From: Ignelater luminosus
Lineage: Eukaryota; Arthropoda; Insecta; Coleoptera; Elateridae
Reading direction: 5' to 3'
Assembly: GCA_011009095.1 (NCBI GenBank)
Contig: VTPC01090572.1
Span: 379,935-443,934 of the forward strand
Length of the DNA stretch: 64,000 nucleotides
Part shown: one piece after another, positions 48,591 through 61,200 of the stretch
Layout: each line of letters opens with the position of its first letter
Position numbering within the stretch: position 1 is the first letter of the stretch
Position numbers and translations under genes: made by a program
Notes under the pieces: generated by a model
What the model saw: the letters and a program-made list of their open reading frames with translations, nothing else
The model's database searches: none
What the model was told of the DNA's origin: nothing

Positions 48591-51051
48591 AACGGGTCTA
48601 TAAAGTCTACTTTTTCTTCCGGTCATGCATAAAAACATAAGATAGTACAACGTAGACGCAAATGTGCGTTTTTACAGTTCTGAATCTGCCTTTTAGAGCA
48701 GATACTACTAATAAACATAAAAAAACTAGAAAAATAACAAAAAACAGGGCTAGGGCTATCGGACTTTAAAATTTAAATTAAGAAAGAAGTCATGATATGG
48801 CTCGGAATAGAAATAACACGCCAGGACAGCCGAATTGGTGTAAAAAAGATTTTTTTTTTGTTTTTCTACTATATGGTAGTAACCGAAGCAGAAGACACAT
48901 TAAGAGTATAAAAAAGTATTCTCTCTTACTAGTCCTGCTAAGGAGCAGTACGAATGCATTTACAATCATACTTGCTTGTTTTTTATATACGGATGGATCT
49001 TTTATGATTGACTGAACATCTTATGAAACAGAAACTGTTTTATAAACAGAGATCGGGACCATTTTATCGATGATCAAACACAGAAGCTGCTAGGGCAGTA
49101 GAGTAAAACAGCTGTTTTGATAGTCAGGCGGCATTAAAAGGAATCTGTTCGCCCAAAACAAAAAATGTTTTGTGTACGAGTGCAGAATTGCTCTAGATTG
49201 ACTTATCTTGACAAATGAAGTCAATCTTGTTTAGGTTCCTTTAGACGCAAAAGATAAATGAGGGAAGAAGAGCCAATTTAATGATCATGTAACTGAATCT
49301 AGTTTGATCAAGTCGAACGGATCAATAAGAAGAAACCGGAGGGCTCTCGAGTTTTTCATTTACGAACATTCGAAATCTTGGTTGATCACGGATTATTGAT
49401 TTGGTCGGGCTGTCTGAGTGCCTCAGTGTTCATAAAATATTTTTAAAAGACAATTGATAGTGAGTAGATTACCAAAAGATTTAAAAGAACAAGAACTTCG
49501 AAGTGGGAATGGGTTTCTAATTTGTTTCTGTACAATTCAGTGGCGACTCATGCAAAAATGTGAGGGTTGTAGCATTTATAGGTGTTAATTACAAAGCTAC
49601 ATATGATAGGCGGTTTGCATTCGACGTGCAAACCACAGGCGTTTTAATGTGCGAGGATGCCTAGTGAAGTTGCTTCAGAATATTTTTACCTTGGAATATC
49701 TCAGGAACCTTTAGTCTCAGCTGTGATTGCGGTTACGGACGACTGATTTTTCATTTTGCCAAAAGCTTGTCTACTGGATGAGGAGGAGACGGTCCCTTAA
49801 CAGCGTAATCAGATTCGGCGGCTAAATTTACATTTAATTAAATTAGATTAGTACTTCCGGATGTTTGTTAAGAGCGCTAACCACTGGCACACTTATGTAT
49901 GGGGATAGCTTTGGACTTTCTCAGATTTTCAAGTTTTTCAGATGTGGCGTTTGAGATATCAGAATCAGAATTGGTTGGATTTGCAAAATCTAGGGTTTTT
50001 TAGTTGAAATTTTTTGGGGTGTTAGAGTTTTCTCGTTTTCCTATGTTGGCTTTTCCTTTCAAGACCGTTTCTTCTTTTGTTAAGTAAGACATAACTATTT
50101 CTGATGCACTCCTGATGTGAAAAGCTCTTTTATTGCACTATTAAAAAAATAAATCAACATTTTTTTTTCAAACTAGTAGAATCTAGTCTATCAAGTTGCA
50201 GCAAATACTTTTCTTCTACAATTACATTGATTTTGTGAGCTAATTAAGCAAAGATCTATTTGAAATAAGTTGTTTACTGCAAAAACTTTACTGTGTAGAT
50301 CAGTTAACCATCAGCCGCTGACTTGATCGCTCAGCCTGTCTAAATATTAATCAGCATTGTAGCTACCAATAAGATCTCTATCTTTATTATTCCTTCGTTC
50401 TTTGACTTAGGGTTTCGTGTGAAAGCTTGGCCATGCTGGCCATAACTTTCTTTGGACACTAACGTAACTAATAACTCCACAACCGACTGCTGCGTAGCTA
50501 TTCGGGGGACATATAGCGTGAACAACCAAAAACACTGAAGATATCCAGCTTCAACCCGCAAAACCAGTGAACGATTTCTTTTATAATCATCTTTATTGTT
50601 GACTTCTGTTTCTCGAAGGAAAGTTGAGAACTATTGGTAACTCACCTTGTCCTTCGGTCCGTTAAGTTGTTGGTTGGAAGTCTGCAGCACTTGTCTAGGG
50701 GGATGAGCGTAGAATGAAAGAATGTGTGTTGTATTAAGCACTCTCGGTAATAGAATTGTCAGACCGTAGTTGCATCATAAATGGTTCTCTGGCTGTGGTG
50801 ATGACTTTGCTGGAATCAGTGGCGAACCATGAAGAGCAAAAAAAACCTGAGGCTTTCTGGATGACAGCACAGTCCCCATGGTAAACCAACGTACGTCGAA
50901 AGGCCCCACAATAACCCCCGAACCATGCATATGGTCGTTGTTATCATATGGGTCCAAAAACTAGTATACAATTGTGGGTTTATTTCTGTTATTTGATGGA
51001 TGTAGGCAAGTTCCTGGGCATGCTTCAAATGATGTGGAATTTTTTGATAAT
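48591..51051. other. Non-coding, nothing recognised
   Basis: Mixed-composition DNA without a supportable gene. Part of it (48591-48620, and perhaps 49500-50960) is less AT-rich and may be old retroelement sequence. A minus frame at 50775-50957 (with HGSGVIVGPFDVRWFTMG) has no recognised match. Confidence 0.35.
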
Positions 51052-51735
51052 ATTCGGATCGTTCGGGCTTGTCGGACCGTTTGGACCTCTCGACCTTTTG
51101 GGCCTTTTGGGCTACTTGACCCTTGGGGCTTTTTGAGCTACTCGACCCTTCGGGGCTTTTGGGCTTCTGGACCCTTCGAGGCTTTTGGGCTTCTCGATTC
51201 TTCGGGTCTATCGCGCCATTTGGATCTGTCGGGCTTTTTGGACTTCTCGGCCTTTTGTGTTTCTCAGGTCTATCGGGGCGTTGGGACCTCTTGGGGCTGT
51301 CGGACTCTTCGGTCGGACCTTTTGAACTTCTTGGCTCTTTGGATCTCTTGGGTCGTTCGCACCTTCTGGGCCTGTCGGACTGTTCGGGCCTCTCGGGCAT
51401 TTTGGACTTCTCGAGTCTGCCGTGCCGTTTGGAGTCCTCGGACCTGTCAAGCTGTTGGGGCCTTTCGGGCGTGTCGCATCATTCGAGCTTCTCGAGTCGT
51501 GCCCCTCGTGTCTATCTAGCCTGTTGGATCTTCTTGGCATGTCAGGCTATGCAGGTCTGTCATGTCGTTCGTGCCTGACGGGCCTTTTGGACCATTTGGG
51601 CCTCTCGAACTGTTCGGATCTCTTGGGATGTTTGGGGCTTCTTGGGCCAATCAAGAAGTTATCAGGTATTTCTCGGATCGCGTCAAGTTTGCCCTAGTCA
51701 AGCCGGATCGGACTGGACCTGGAAATCTCGGTCTG
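51052..51735. repeat. 9-bp-unit minisatellite, locus 3 (longest), with shared tail
   Basis: About 600 bp of degenerate 9-mers near TCGGGCCTT / TTGGACTTC (51052-51645), followed by the tail caagaagttatcaggtattt, tcgcgtcaagtttgccctag, ggactggacctggaaat, which closely resembles the tail at 18887-18950. Long frames exist on both strands: Arg/Pro/Ser/Lys-rich on minus (three-residue period) and Gly/Leu/Ser/Phe-rich on plus. These follow from the 9-nt period and do not indicate a protein. Confidence 0.85.
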
Positions 51736-54700
51736 TGCATGGCCGAACGAGGATTATATCCTGGAGGTTGAATAAGGGAATTTTATTACAATTTATTGCA
51801 ATTTGGATTGAGTTTGTCTCAGTTATGGGCTATGAAAAAATTTAAAAATCACAACATTGAAAAGTCACGATCGCGGGTGTTTATGACACATCTCTCGTGA
51901 GGTAATTCTTAACTGTTTCTAAGGACGTGATTCACTGTTGTTGCTGCAACGTTCTTTATTATTACACTAGTTTTTTAATTTCCAATAGATGTCGCCCACT
52001 ACGCGCAAATTGCTAATAGTATACTCAGATGAAGTATTGATTCATAAAGTAATAAAATCTAAAAAAGTAGAATGAGTAATTTATAATAATAATCCAGTCA
52101 AGCCATCGAGAACGTCAAAGTTTGTAAATTGTCAACTTGTTTGAACTACAACTTCAAGGAGTTTATAAATCCAGTTTCAATGTAAGTATTCCGTTTGCAC
52201 ACGCTTTGCAAACCAAGCCTTATACTGTTCAGCTTATGAACGCAAGTTCAAATATTACGCCGATAGCAAGTGTAGGTACTGATCACTGATTAGAGGTACA
52301 TATTTTTGAAGATTGTGGTAGATAATTAAATATTTTTACCAAGAGAATTTCTTTTGAGCTCTGATCTTAACTTTCATTAGAGAATCAGCCAGCTTAGAAG
52401 GAAAACACGGTAAGTTGAAGTATTAGAGACAGAAAAGAAAGAAAAGTTATAAAGATAGAACGAAACGAATGAGTCAGTAATATAACACATGATTCTTCAT
52501 CAATCTATTATCGGAAAGCAATTAATGCGGAATACCGTAAGTACCGTTTGCGTGTCTGTACGCTTCCTGGCTAGATATCGAACTCTCTTGACTACATCAA
52601 CCAAATCAGACTCTGATGGGTGCCTTGACTAGCATTTATTAATAAATACTTATTCATCTATGTATTTAGCTCTGTAATTAGTATCTTTTGAAATCGAAAT
52701 TTTCCACCTTCTCTTGAACCGTTCATTTTAAACAATTTAAGTTTTTGCGTTTTCTATTTATCTTTTAAGATTTCATAACATAATAAAATTGTTTTGACGG
52801 ATTGGTTTTGTATGTACATTTAAGCTTTTAGCGTGAATTTCTCATTCTTTTTCAATTCTTACACAATAGTTTTGATTTACGCGTACAAAACTAAAACATC
52901 CAGACAAGTAAGTCTCCTTGAACGTATAAAGTCATTTTTAATAAGTCTGTCCGCATTGCCTATAAATTAATGTATATTTGTTAAAGTTACGGTTAGTTTC
53001 TGCCAAATTGTTGTTTTGAACTTAGATTTGTTAAAAGGAAAGCTGTCAATGCGCGTGATGATAACTAAAACCAAGTTAGCTCCATGATAAATGTCTGGTC
53101 TGGCAAAGTTTTAGGTACAAATTAGTGGAATCAACCACGTTTGAAATTGTGCATTGTGTGTAATAAATGGCGCCCATTAATTTTCCATTAGTTCGCCCCC
53201 GAGACTTCTAGGATTTCGCGTCGAATTTCTGTTTCTAAGATCTGTGATTATGTGTATTATAGTACATAGATCTTATTATGGATATATGTGATCGTATTTT
53301 ACGGGTCAATGGTCACCATAATGAACGTTTCAGACATTAAAACCGACTCGACTGTGCTACTTGTAAATCTAATCTACGTACACGATTGTTGACGGAAGGA
53401 CTTAGCAATCTCATTAAAATAAGTTTCGTTGTGTTGTAGCAGTTAACGAACGGATCATGCAGACTTCTAATTTAGTGCTTGTTTTCGCCAACTCTTTAAC
53501 TAGGGATTTTAACGATTATTTTTGGTATTTTGTGTAATCAGGTGTAATTGGTATTTGTTGTATTTCATCGGTTTTGGTGTAAAGGCCAATTAATTGTTTA
53601 TAGCCGGAGGAAAACAATGGAAAATGCATTGTAATTCTTAAAATGCAAATTTCAAGTAAAGATTCTGTTCAACTTTATTGTTGCCGCTTTATGCTATGAG
53701 TAGTTCAAGTGGCGTGTTAATTAGGATTTCAAGCTAGATTTGTTACACTAGGGGTATTGTGAAAACTTTGTCGTAATCACTTAATATAACTCCACTTGGT
53801 AAATTTATAACAATTTAAGTATACTCACAATGAAGGTTTTAATAATCAAAAGGAAAAAAAGAGGAAACGTTGGGATGTGAAAATAATAATGACGACAAAA
53901 CGGTCAGATAAAAGGCTCTCTATTAAGCTACTGGGAACTGGAGAAAACTTACGACTTTCATCTATTTGTGATATATAAAAGGGGAGAGAATCGCATTCTG
54001 GCTTTTTGCTACGTTTAAGCTTATGAACATGTTTATGAAAGGATTTTCGGTATATACAGTAAATGTGAACTTATTGTTCAGAAAGTGCAACCTCTTTCTG
54101 CCAGTTGGGGGCAATTTCTTTCTGATTTACCGTCTATATGAACATATTTTATTTGAAATAAGGAGGAAATGTGTTGGGAAGTTTTATAATGAACAAAATA
54201 CTTCTTTTCATAGGGAAGGAATTGCAGCATCGGATTTAATAAAGTGTGTCGTATGTATGATTTGGGCTTGGTACTCTCGTAATTGATGTTAGGTTTGGAA
54301 GTGCATTTAAAATTTGCTTTGAAGCTTTATCTACATATTATATGTACAGGGATTTTTCTTTAATATCACAACAAAGAGACTTATTCACTTTGTTCAACCA
54401 CAAGACTTGTTTTTATCATATCCACCAGAGTACTCGATTAGGGTCAATCCATCTCAAGTGGTCCAACACTGGTTTCTTATTTTTTATTAGTTATTACCAC
54501 AAAGCCAAGCTATATCAAAATCATGATCAATTTCTTTATATTTACTGTCGCTTAGAAATGGTGGCCATTTTAAGATCAATGCGGGCGACGTTTTTAGTGT
54601 TGTAACGTAACCTTGCGTTTCATATTAAATATTGACTAGCATAACTAAGACGCTACTGGTCTTAGGCCGGCTAAACTCAGTGGGTGGCCTTGAGTGAGGA

Positions 54701-56709
54701 TAAGAAGGAGTCATATATTCAATAAAACAGAATTTCATACCTATATTGAAGGACCGATAAATAAGGAACAACATAAAAAAATCTACAAGAAAAAGTTTAA
54801 CAGTTCAAAAAAAACAATTATACAAATAACTAAGGCAGTAAAAGAATTAGTAATAATAAAATGCAAAAATTTGATAATAAAGATTTAAATCAATTTTCAA
54901 TAATAATGCAAAAATCTTTTAAACAGTTAGTAAAAAATTTAATCTGAACTTCAAGAAATAACTTTCAAATACTTTAAATCTTATCTCTTAAACCATTCGA
55001 TTTATACATACATACAATTGCATTCTAATAAAATTTAAATAAAGATTTGCCCGTGGAAATTCTTTAGTAAGGAAAATTCATAATTATACATCAAAAGAAT
55101 AAAATTTCTCCGTTTTACAAAATTTATGGAACGTTACTTAACAGTGAGAGAAGAAAACTTACCACGAGTCCTGTTCTTCGAAGTTACAGCGCTGTACTTA
55201 GGAACGGGATCCAATCTTTAACAAACTACGCGAAGAGCAAACCCCTCTTAACGCACGCTTTCTAATTTAAAACAAATTTCTTTTGTTTTTTTTCTATACT
55301 ATTTGAAACATCAAATAAAAAAACAATACTAAGAAGAAACAAGTTATATAAACGGCTACAACATCACCAGAATGCATTTAAGTGAAATAAGATAACTGCA
55401 ACTGCAAAATATAAGGATTAGATAAAATTTTTTAATAAATTACAAAAATATATTTCAGTAGATTGACGGCAATGTTGATAAAGTAGAACTATCAGTTTAG
55501 ATGTACGCCATGTGCATGACACGCATCCTCCACAGATCGGCCAGAAATTACGGTTGAAACGACCACAAATCCAAGCCAGATGGTATTGACCGGGAGTAGA
55601 GCAGAAATCACGAGATTGCATAACCCTTCACATCAGCAAACAAAATAAGTTGTCGCTGTGCGGAGAATTCTTCATCACCAAAACCCCAGATTCACAGGTA
55701 CGGTAACAAGCTAAAGAAACCAAAAATCTCCTATGAGACCTAAAAAGCAAAAACATTCTACTTACCCTCGCTGGGTTGAGGCTTGTCACAAAACTAAAAA
55801 AAAAAATTAAAGCAGCCCTAGCACAACTATTGAAATTCAAATCACCTCCGAGGCGAGCTCCCCCCTCCAACGTAAATCCCGGATCTCGAAAGTTAAATAT
55901 TTAAATAATATATAGGAGACTTGAAGATGAAATTTCTGATAACCCACAGCATGATCAAGTAGCAATATTAAGGTAGCAAACGATAAGATCCCACATCCCG
56001 CGAGGACTTAAAAAGGGAAACCGAAGAAGCTTTTCAAATGAACTGGTCTAGAAATCCTAACTTCAGTTCATTTTGGTTAAACCAAAAACAAAAGATCAAT
56101 CACACATGGGCTACCTTTAAAGAAATGAACAAGTAAAGATTAAGATAAACCCAATTACACCTGACCACTTATCCGAATATCAAAGATAAAACGGAGTTAC
56201 AATTACGGGTGAAATCCAAATTATAATTTCTAGATCGTGATGATCTAACTAATTGCTAACTAGATCTATAATGAAGTAAGATTAACCAGAAATACAAATC
56301 ACAGCTATGAGAGTTCAATATACTGCAATAATAAAATTTAAATGTTTGAGGAATTGTACCCTGTGTCCCTCTTACTACAATAAGTAAAACTGAAAAGCTT
56401 GTTAACCCTAAATTTATTTCAAAATTAAAGAAGCTACCAAAAAAAGTAATCAACCTATCAGCATGAATTTATTACTATCAGAAAAAGTTCTTCAGCGAGA
56501 GAAAACTACCAAAACAATTACAGGAGCACACCGAAAGAACACAAGTAAAAACACATGTAACGGAAACAAAAAGTGAACGTTACAGGGTTGACAATCATTT
56601 ACGAAGATTTCTCGCAAGAGTGTAAAGAACTAGAGTCAGAAAGCTGTGGGCTACATTTCCGGTTTAAGGAGCGTTAACAAATGTTTTGCAAAATAGTACT
56701 TTCTGTATA
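51736..56709. other. Five kilobases of non-coding DNA
   Basis: No gene, paired transposon ends or array was recognised. A less AT-rich patch at 53150-53245 (aatggcgcccattaattttc, then cgcccccgagacttctagga) is a candidate regulatory block. From about 55130 to 56690 the plus strand is unusually A-rich and G-poor with many short AAC/AAA words, a clear strand asymmetry without an explanation I can support. Confidence 0.4.
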
Positions 56710-57717
56710 CAGTGTGTTCAGCGAGGAATGGGACAGCGTGATATCTCGTGAACAAATGCAAATTTTAAAATTCTGAAAACCTTGTTATAAACGTGAGGTA
56801 GGGGCACATGTTTTGTGATAGAAAGTTTGTAAATCAAATGCGTCACCGCCAGGTGGCGCTGCGTAACTTAGTTTTTTAAATGGAATACCCTACTTTTTAT
56901 TTGATTTTTGGAATCTGCAACATATTTGTGATAACCTTCTTTATAAGTGCTACCAACTTATCTGGCTTACTTTTCGGAAAAATAATAATTTTTATAAATT
57001 TAACACAAAGATGTAATAGACTGTATTCGGTAGAGATAATAAGCAAATTCTTCTACATTTCTGGAAAGTGTACCGCAGCCTACATTTTTTACATGTGCTC
57101 AAAAGAAGTAGTCTAAAGGAGTTAAATTCGGAGAACAAGCTGGCCATCTTATAGAACCATTAGTTTAGTACCTATCTATCGTCTGGAAAATACCCTGTTC
57201 AGATGGTTTACTATGTTACTGTTATGAGTAGGTGCGCCGTCTTGTTGAAAATACATCACCTGCCTCAAATTTAAATTAACATCGCAAGCAAAAGAGGTAG
57301 CTGATGTATTAGGGTATTTCCGAGAGGATGGATAGGTACTAAGGTTTTATAAGATGGCCAGCTTCAGAAATGTAGAAGAATTTGCTTATTATATCTACAG
57401 AATACAATCTTTTACATCTTCAGTCAAATTTACAAACATTATTATTTTCTCGAATAGTAAACCAGATAGGTTGGTAGCACTTATAAAGAATGTTATCCAA
57501 ATATGTTGCAAATTCCACAAATCGAATAAAAAGTAGCGTATTCCATTTCAAAGAATCAAGTTAGGTAGCGCCACCTGACGGTGACGCATTCAATTGAAAA
57601 ATTTTTTATCATAGAATATGTACCCCTACCTTACATTTATAACAAAGTTTTCAGAGTTTTAAAATTTGCATTCGTTCCCGAGATATCGCGCTGTCCCATT
57701 CCTCGCTGAACACAGTG
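56710..57717. mobile_element. Fold-back mariner-type element with about 400-bp arms
   Basis: TA-flanked. The left end cagtgtgttcagcgaggaat and the right end attcctcgctgaacacagtg are inverted with one change. The inversion continues inward almost unbroken through words such as ggtggcgct, ggaataccctactttttat, aagtgctaccaac and agcaaattcttctacatttc, giving arms of roughly 400 bp around a loop of about 240 bp. The loop holds mariner transposase motifs on the minus strand. The terminal cagtgtgt matches the MITE family seen at 15280, 35765 and 45192. Confidence 0.88.
57118..57260 (-). pseudogene. Mariner transposase motifs in the fold-back loop
   Basis: On the minus strand about 57255-57235 reads YFQQDGAPT, the second catalytic motif of mariner transposases, and about 57152-57125 reads WPACSPNLTPL, the region of the third acidic residue (usually WPxxSPDLTPLD). 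The Asp of SPD is Asn here. Only these scraps survive between the arms, so this is a deleted descendant of an autonomous element. Confidence 0.75.
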
Positions 57718-57799
57718 TATAGTTTTTATTGATTGTATTGAACAATATTTGTTTAACAAATCTTAGACACTTAAGTTTACAATAATTAATATGAAATGT

Positions 57800-58141
57800 T
57801 TATTCTTTTATTGATTATCGACCATATTTATGAGTTTTACAAAATCATTAAGTTTTGCAGAACTTTTTTTAGGTACAGAATGTATTTCTCACACAACCTG
57901 CAATCCATCAACTCTTTTTATATTTTTGGACGTCTTTCTGAAATTAAATTTCATTAGTGTTCAGTATCGTTTATTGAGCCACAACTCAAATAAAATAAAA
58001 CGCAGTTTGCACCATGAAATATCGAACTAAAGTAATTTTATTTATCAGAAGGAAAAACAACAGACAACGTATGACAGTTTGGAATACTTATTTTTTAACA
58101 TAGATGGTGCTAGTATTCACATATTGTAATAATTTACAACA
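57800..58141 (-). repeat. 3' LTR of the copia element (inner boundary clear, outer boundary uncertain)
   Basis: On the minus strand the purine-rich aagtgggag (58150-58142) just after the RNase H end is a classic copia polypurine tract, and the LTR starts right behind it with tgttgtaaattattacaata at 58141. AATAAA-type words follow within the presumed LTR. I could not find a second copy upstream of gag, so the outer end (given as about 57800) is an estimate. Confidence 0.5.
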
Positions 58142-58221
58142 CTCCCACTTATTAAAATAATCTGAATAACTCTTTATATAACAATAACAACCTTTATATT
58201 AACAAAAAAAAACAAATTATT

Positions 58222-61200
58222 CTAAACATCCTTTATACCTAAAATCTTTAACAAAGCATAATGTTTAACAGTATTTAAACTTTTTGTCAACAAATCAGCA
58301 GGCATTTGTTCTGTAGGCATATATTCAACTTTAATAGTTTTATTAGCTATGTACTCTTTACAAAAATGATAACGAATGTCCACATGTTTGGATCTATTAT
58401 GAAAAGCAGGATTAATTAATAGTTTTTGAGCACTCTGATTATCATTATAAATCAAAACACTATACATAGTATTTGTAATTTCAAATTGCAAATTTCTTAA
58501 ATATATTGCTTCTTTACAGCATTCTGAAATTCCTATGTACTCAGCCTCAGTACTAGACAGAGCAATAGTTTTCTGTTTCTGACTCCTCCATGATGTATTA
58601 AACCACCAGACAATTGAAAACAGAAACCACTGTAGGATTTTCTATCAGTCACACTATTACCCCAGTCAGCATCAACAAAACTAACTAATTTTGAATTTCC
58701 CTTTGAACTAAACTTAAGACCAAAACTCTTAGTTTTCTTTAAATATTTTAAAACCCGTTTTGCATGACACCAATGCTCATCACTATAACAAGTGTTGAAT
58801 TGACTGAGATATCCCACTGTAAAAGATATGTCAGGCCTAGTCAAAATAGCAAGGTACAACAAACTACCAATCAGCTGTTGATAAGGCAAGTTTTTGTTAC
58901 AATCTTTATCTGTTTTAACAAGAATTAATTTATGCTCCATAGGAGTGCAGACAGGTTTACACTCACTCATATTAAATTTGGATAACAATTGTTCTATATA
59001 TTTTTCTTGATCTAAAGTTAATGTGCCCTCTTCTTTATTATAAACAACTCTCATCCCCAGACACTGTCTGATTTGACCCAAGTCTTTTATTTTAAAATTT
59101 GACTTTAACATTCTTTTTAAACAATCTGTCTCCTTAAAGTCATTAGAAAATATAAAGAAATCGTCTACATAAAGTGCAATAATTGTTTTACAATTATTAT
59201 TATTTTTAATATACGTACACGGTTCTAACTTGGATCTCATATAACCACTCCTAATCAAACAATCATCTACCTTTTTATTCCACATCCATGAAGATTGTTT
59301 CAGACCATAAATAGCTTTCTTTAGTTTTAATACTTTACCATTATCTGAGCTATTAAAACATTCTGGTTTTTGCATGTAAACAACTTCTTCAAGGTCTCCG
59401 TTCAAAAAAGCAGTTGTGACGTCTAAGTGTGTTATATCAAAGTTCAGTTTTACAGACAAAGCAAACATTAACCTCAAAGTTGTGTGTCTCACAACTGGTG
59501 AAAATGTCTCATTATAGTCAATATTCAATTTCTGACTAAAACCCTTTGCCACCAAACGCGCACGATATCTCACTGTATTGTCAAGTTCATATTTCTTTTT
59601 TAACACCCACTTACTCTGCACTATAGATCCATCACGGGGTGGATCAACCAGTTCCCATGCACTGTTTTCTTCGTAACTCAATAGTTCTTCTTTAACAGCT
59701 TGCAACCTTTGTTCTCTTTCAGGTCCTTGTATCGCTTCTTTCAAAGACAGTTCAGCTGTGTCATATTGACTGAAGCAAGCTCCACCAAAACCATATCTTG
59801 CTGGGGGACGCTTATCTCTTACTGGTCTGGACCCTGTCACTTTTTTTTCTTCTAAGGACTCTTCATGATCTTCAGCATCTCCAAACTCACTTGTTGTTGG
59901 TGTACATGACTCATTTTTGCCCTGGTCCATATTGTGCGTCAGAGGGTCGTCTCCCACTGAAACCTCATTTTCTTCAACTTTTTCTTTCTTCAAGTTCAAC
60001 ATTTCAGGTTCAGGTTCTGGGTCAGGAGTAGGTGTTGCCACATCTTGAATTTGAATAGAAGTATATGAGCTCGGCTTCTCCATAACAATCACATCTCTAC
60101 TTGTTGTTATTTTTCTTGTTACAGGATCATATACCCTATATCCTTTGATATTATCTGGGTATCCAACCAATACACATTGACGAGACTTCTTATCCCATTT
60201 TGTTCTTCTCTCTTTAGCTACATGTACCATTACAATGCTGCCAAAAATCCTTAGATGACAGATATTTGGTTTCATTCCCATCCACACCTCATAAGGTGTC
60301 TTCCCATCTAATTTTGACAAAATGGTACGATTATGCAAATATACAGCTGTGTTTGTAGCTTCTGCCCAAAAACGCTTATCCAGTTTAGCATCAAATAATA
60401 AGCATCTGGCTTTCTCAACCACCGTTCTGTTCATTCTCTCACATAATCCGTTTTGCTGAGGAGTGTAAGGGTTGGTCCTCTGATGTAAAATACCATGTCT
60501 CTTTAAATAGTCATCAAATTCCTGATTACAATATTCAAGTCCATTGTCACTTCTCAAGATCTTTATACTTTTGTTGACTTGGTTCGCTGTCATTGCCATG
60601 AACTGTTGAAACCATTTCAATGCTTCATTCTTATTTTTAAGAAAGTATATAAATGTCATGCGACTATAGTCATCTACAAACAATAAAAAATACTTTGAGC
60701 CTCCAAGTGACGTGGTCTCCATCGGTCCACAGATGTCTGTATGTACCACCTTCAGCTGCTCATCAGATCTGGTTCCTTTATGTGTGAAAGGCAGCCGAGA
60801 CTGCTTGCCTTCGCAACAGACAGTACACGTTGATTTACTAATATCCACCTTTTCTTCCAGTAGCATTCCTTCAACAGCATTTTTCATTTTATTCATGTAA
60901 TCACTGTTAATGTGTCCTAATCTTCGATGCCAAATATCGCCTGATACCATTGTTGCTGCCAGTGGCTTTTGAGGTACATTCAACTTGTAAACACCATTCA
61001 TCAATGTCGCAGTTGCCACCAAAACATCCTCTCTGTTGTGTATATTACAACCAACGTCTGTGAAATTCACTGTGTTTCCTTTGTTGATCAACTGGCTCAC
61101 CGATAGAAGATTAGTTGTTAAGCTCGGTACACAAAATACATTTTCAATGTTTACATCGTATTCACTACCTCCGGCCAAGGTCACAATTCGTACATCTCCA

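Noticed and set aside
50816-51578. Long open frames on both strands in the 51 kb minisatellite
   Set aside because: A 9-nt unit keeps all frames periodic and open; the three-residue periodic translations are expected from the repeat and have no domain.
53150-53245. GC-richer patch as a coding exon
   Set aside because: No frame with splice sites or motif; kept only as a possible regulatory patch.
55628-56453. Possible mitochondrial rRNA insertion (ttaaggtagcaaa word near 55968)
   Set aside because: One rRNA-like word only; the surrounding sequence does not follow 16S order in either strand and no neighbouring mitochondrial gene is recognisable.
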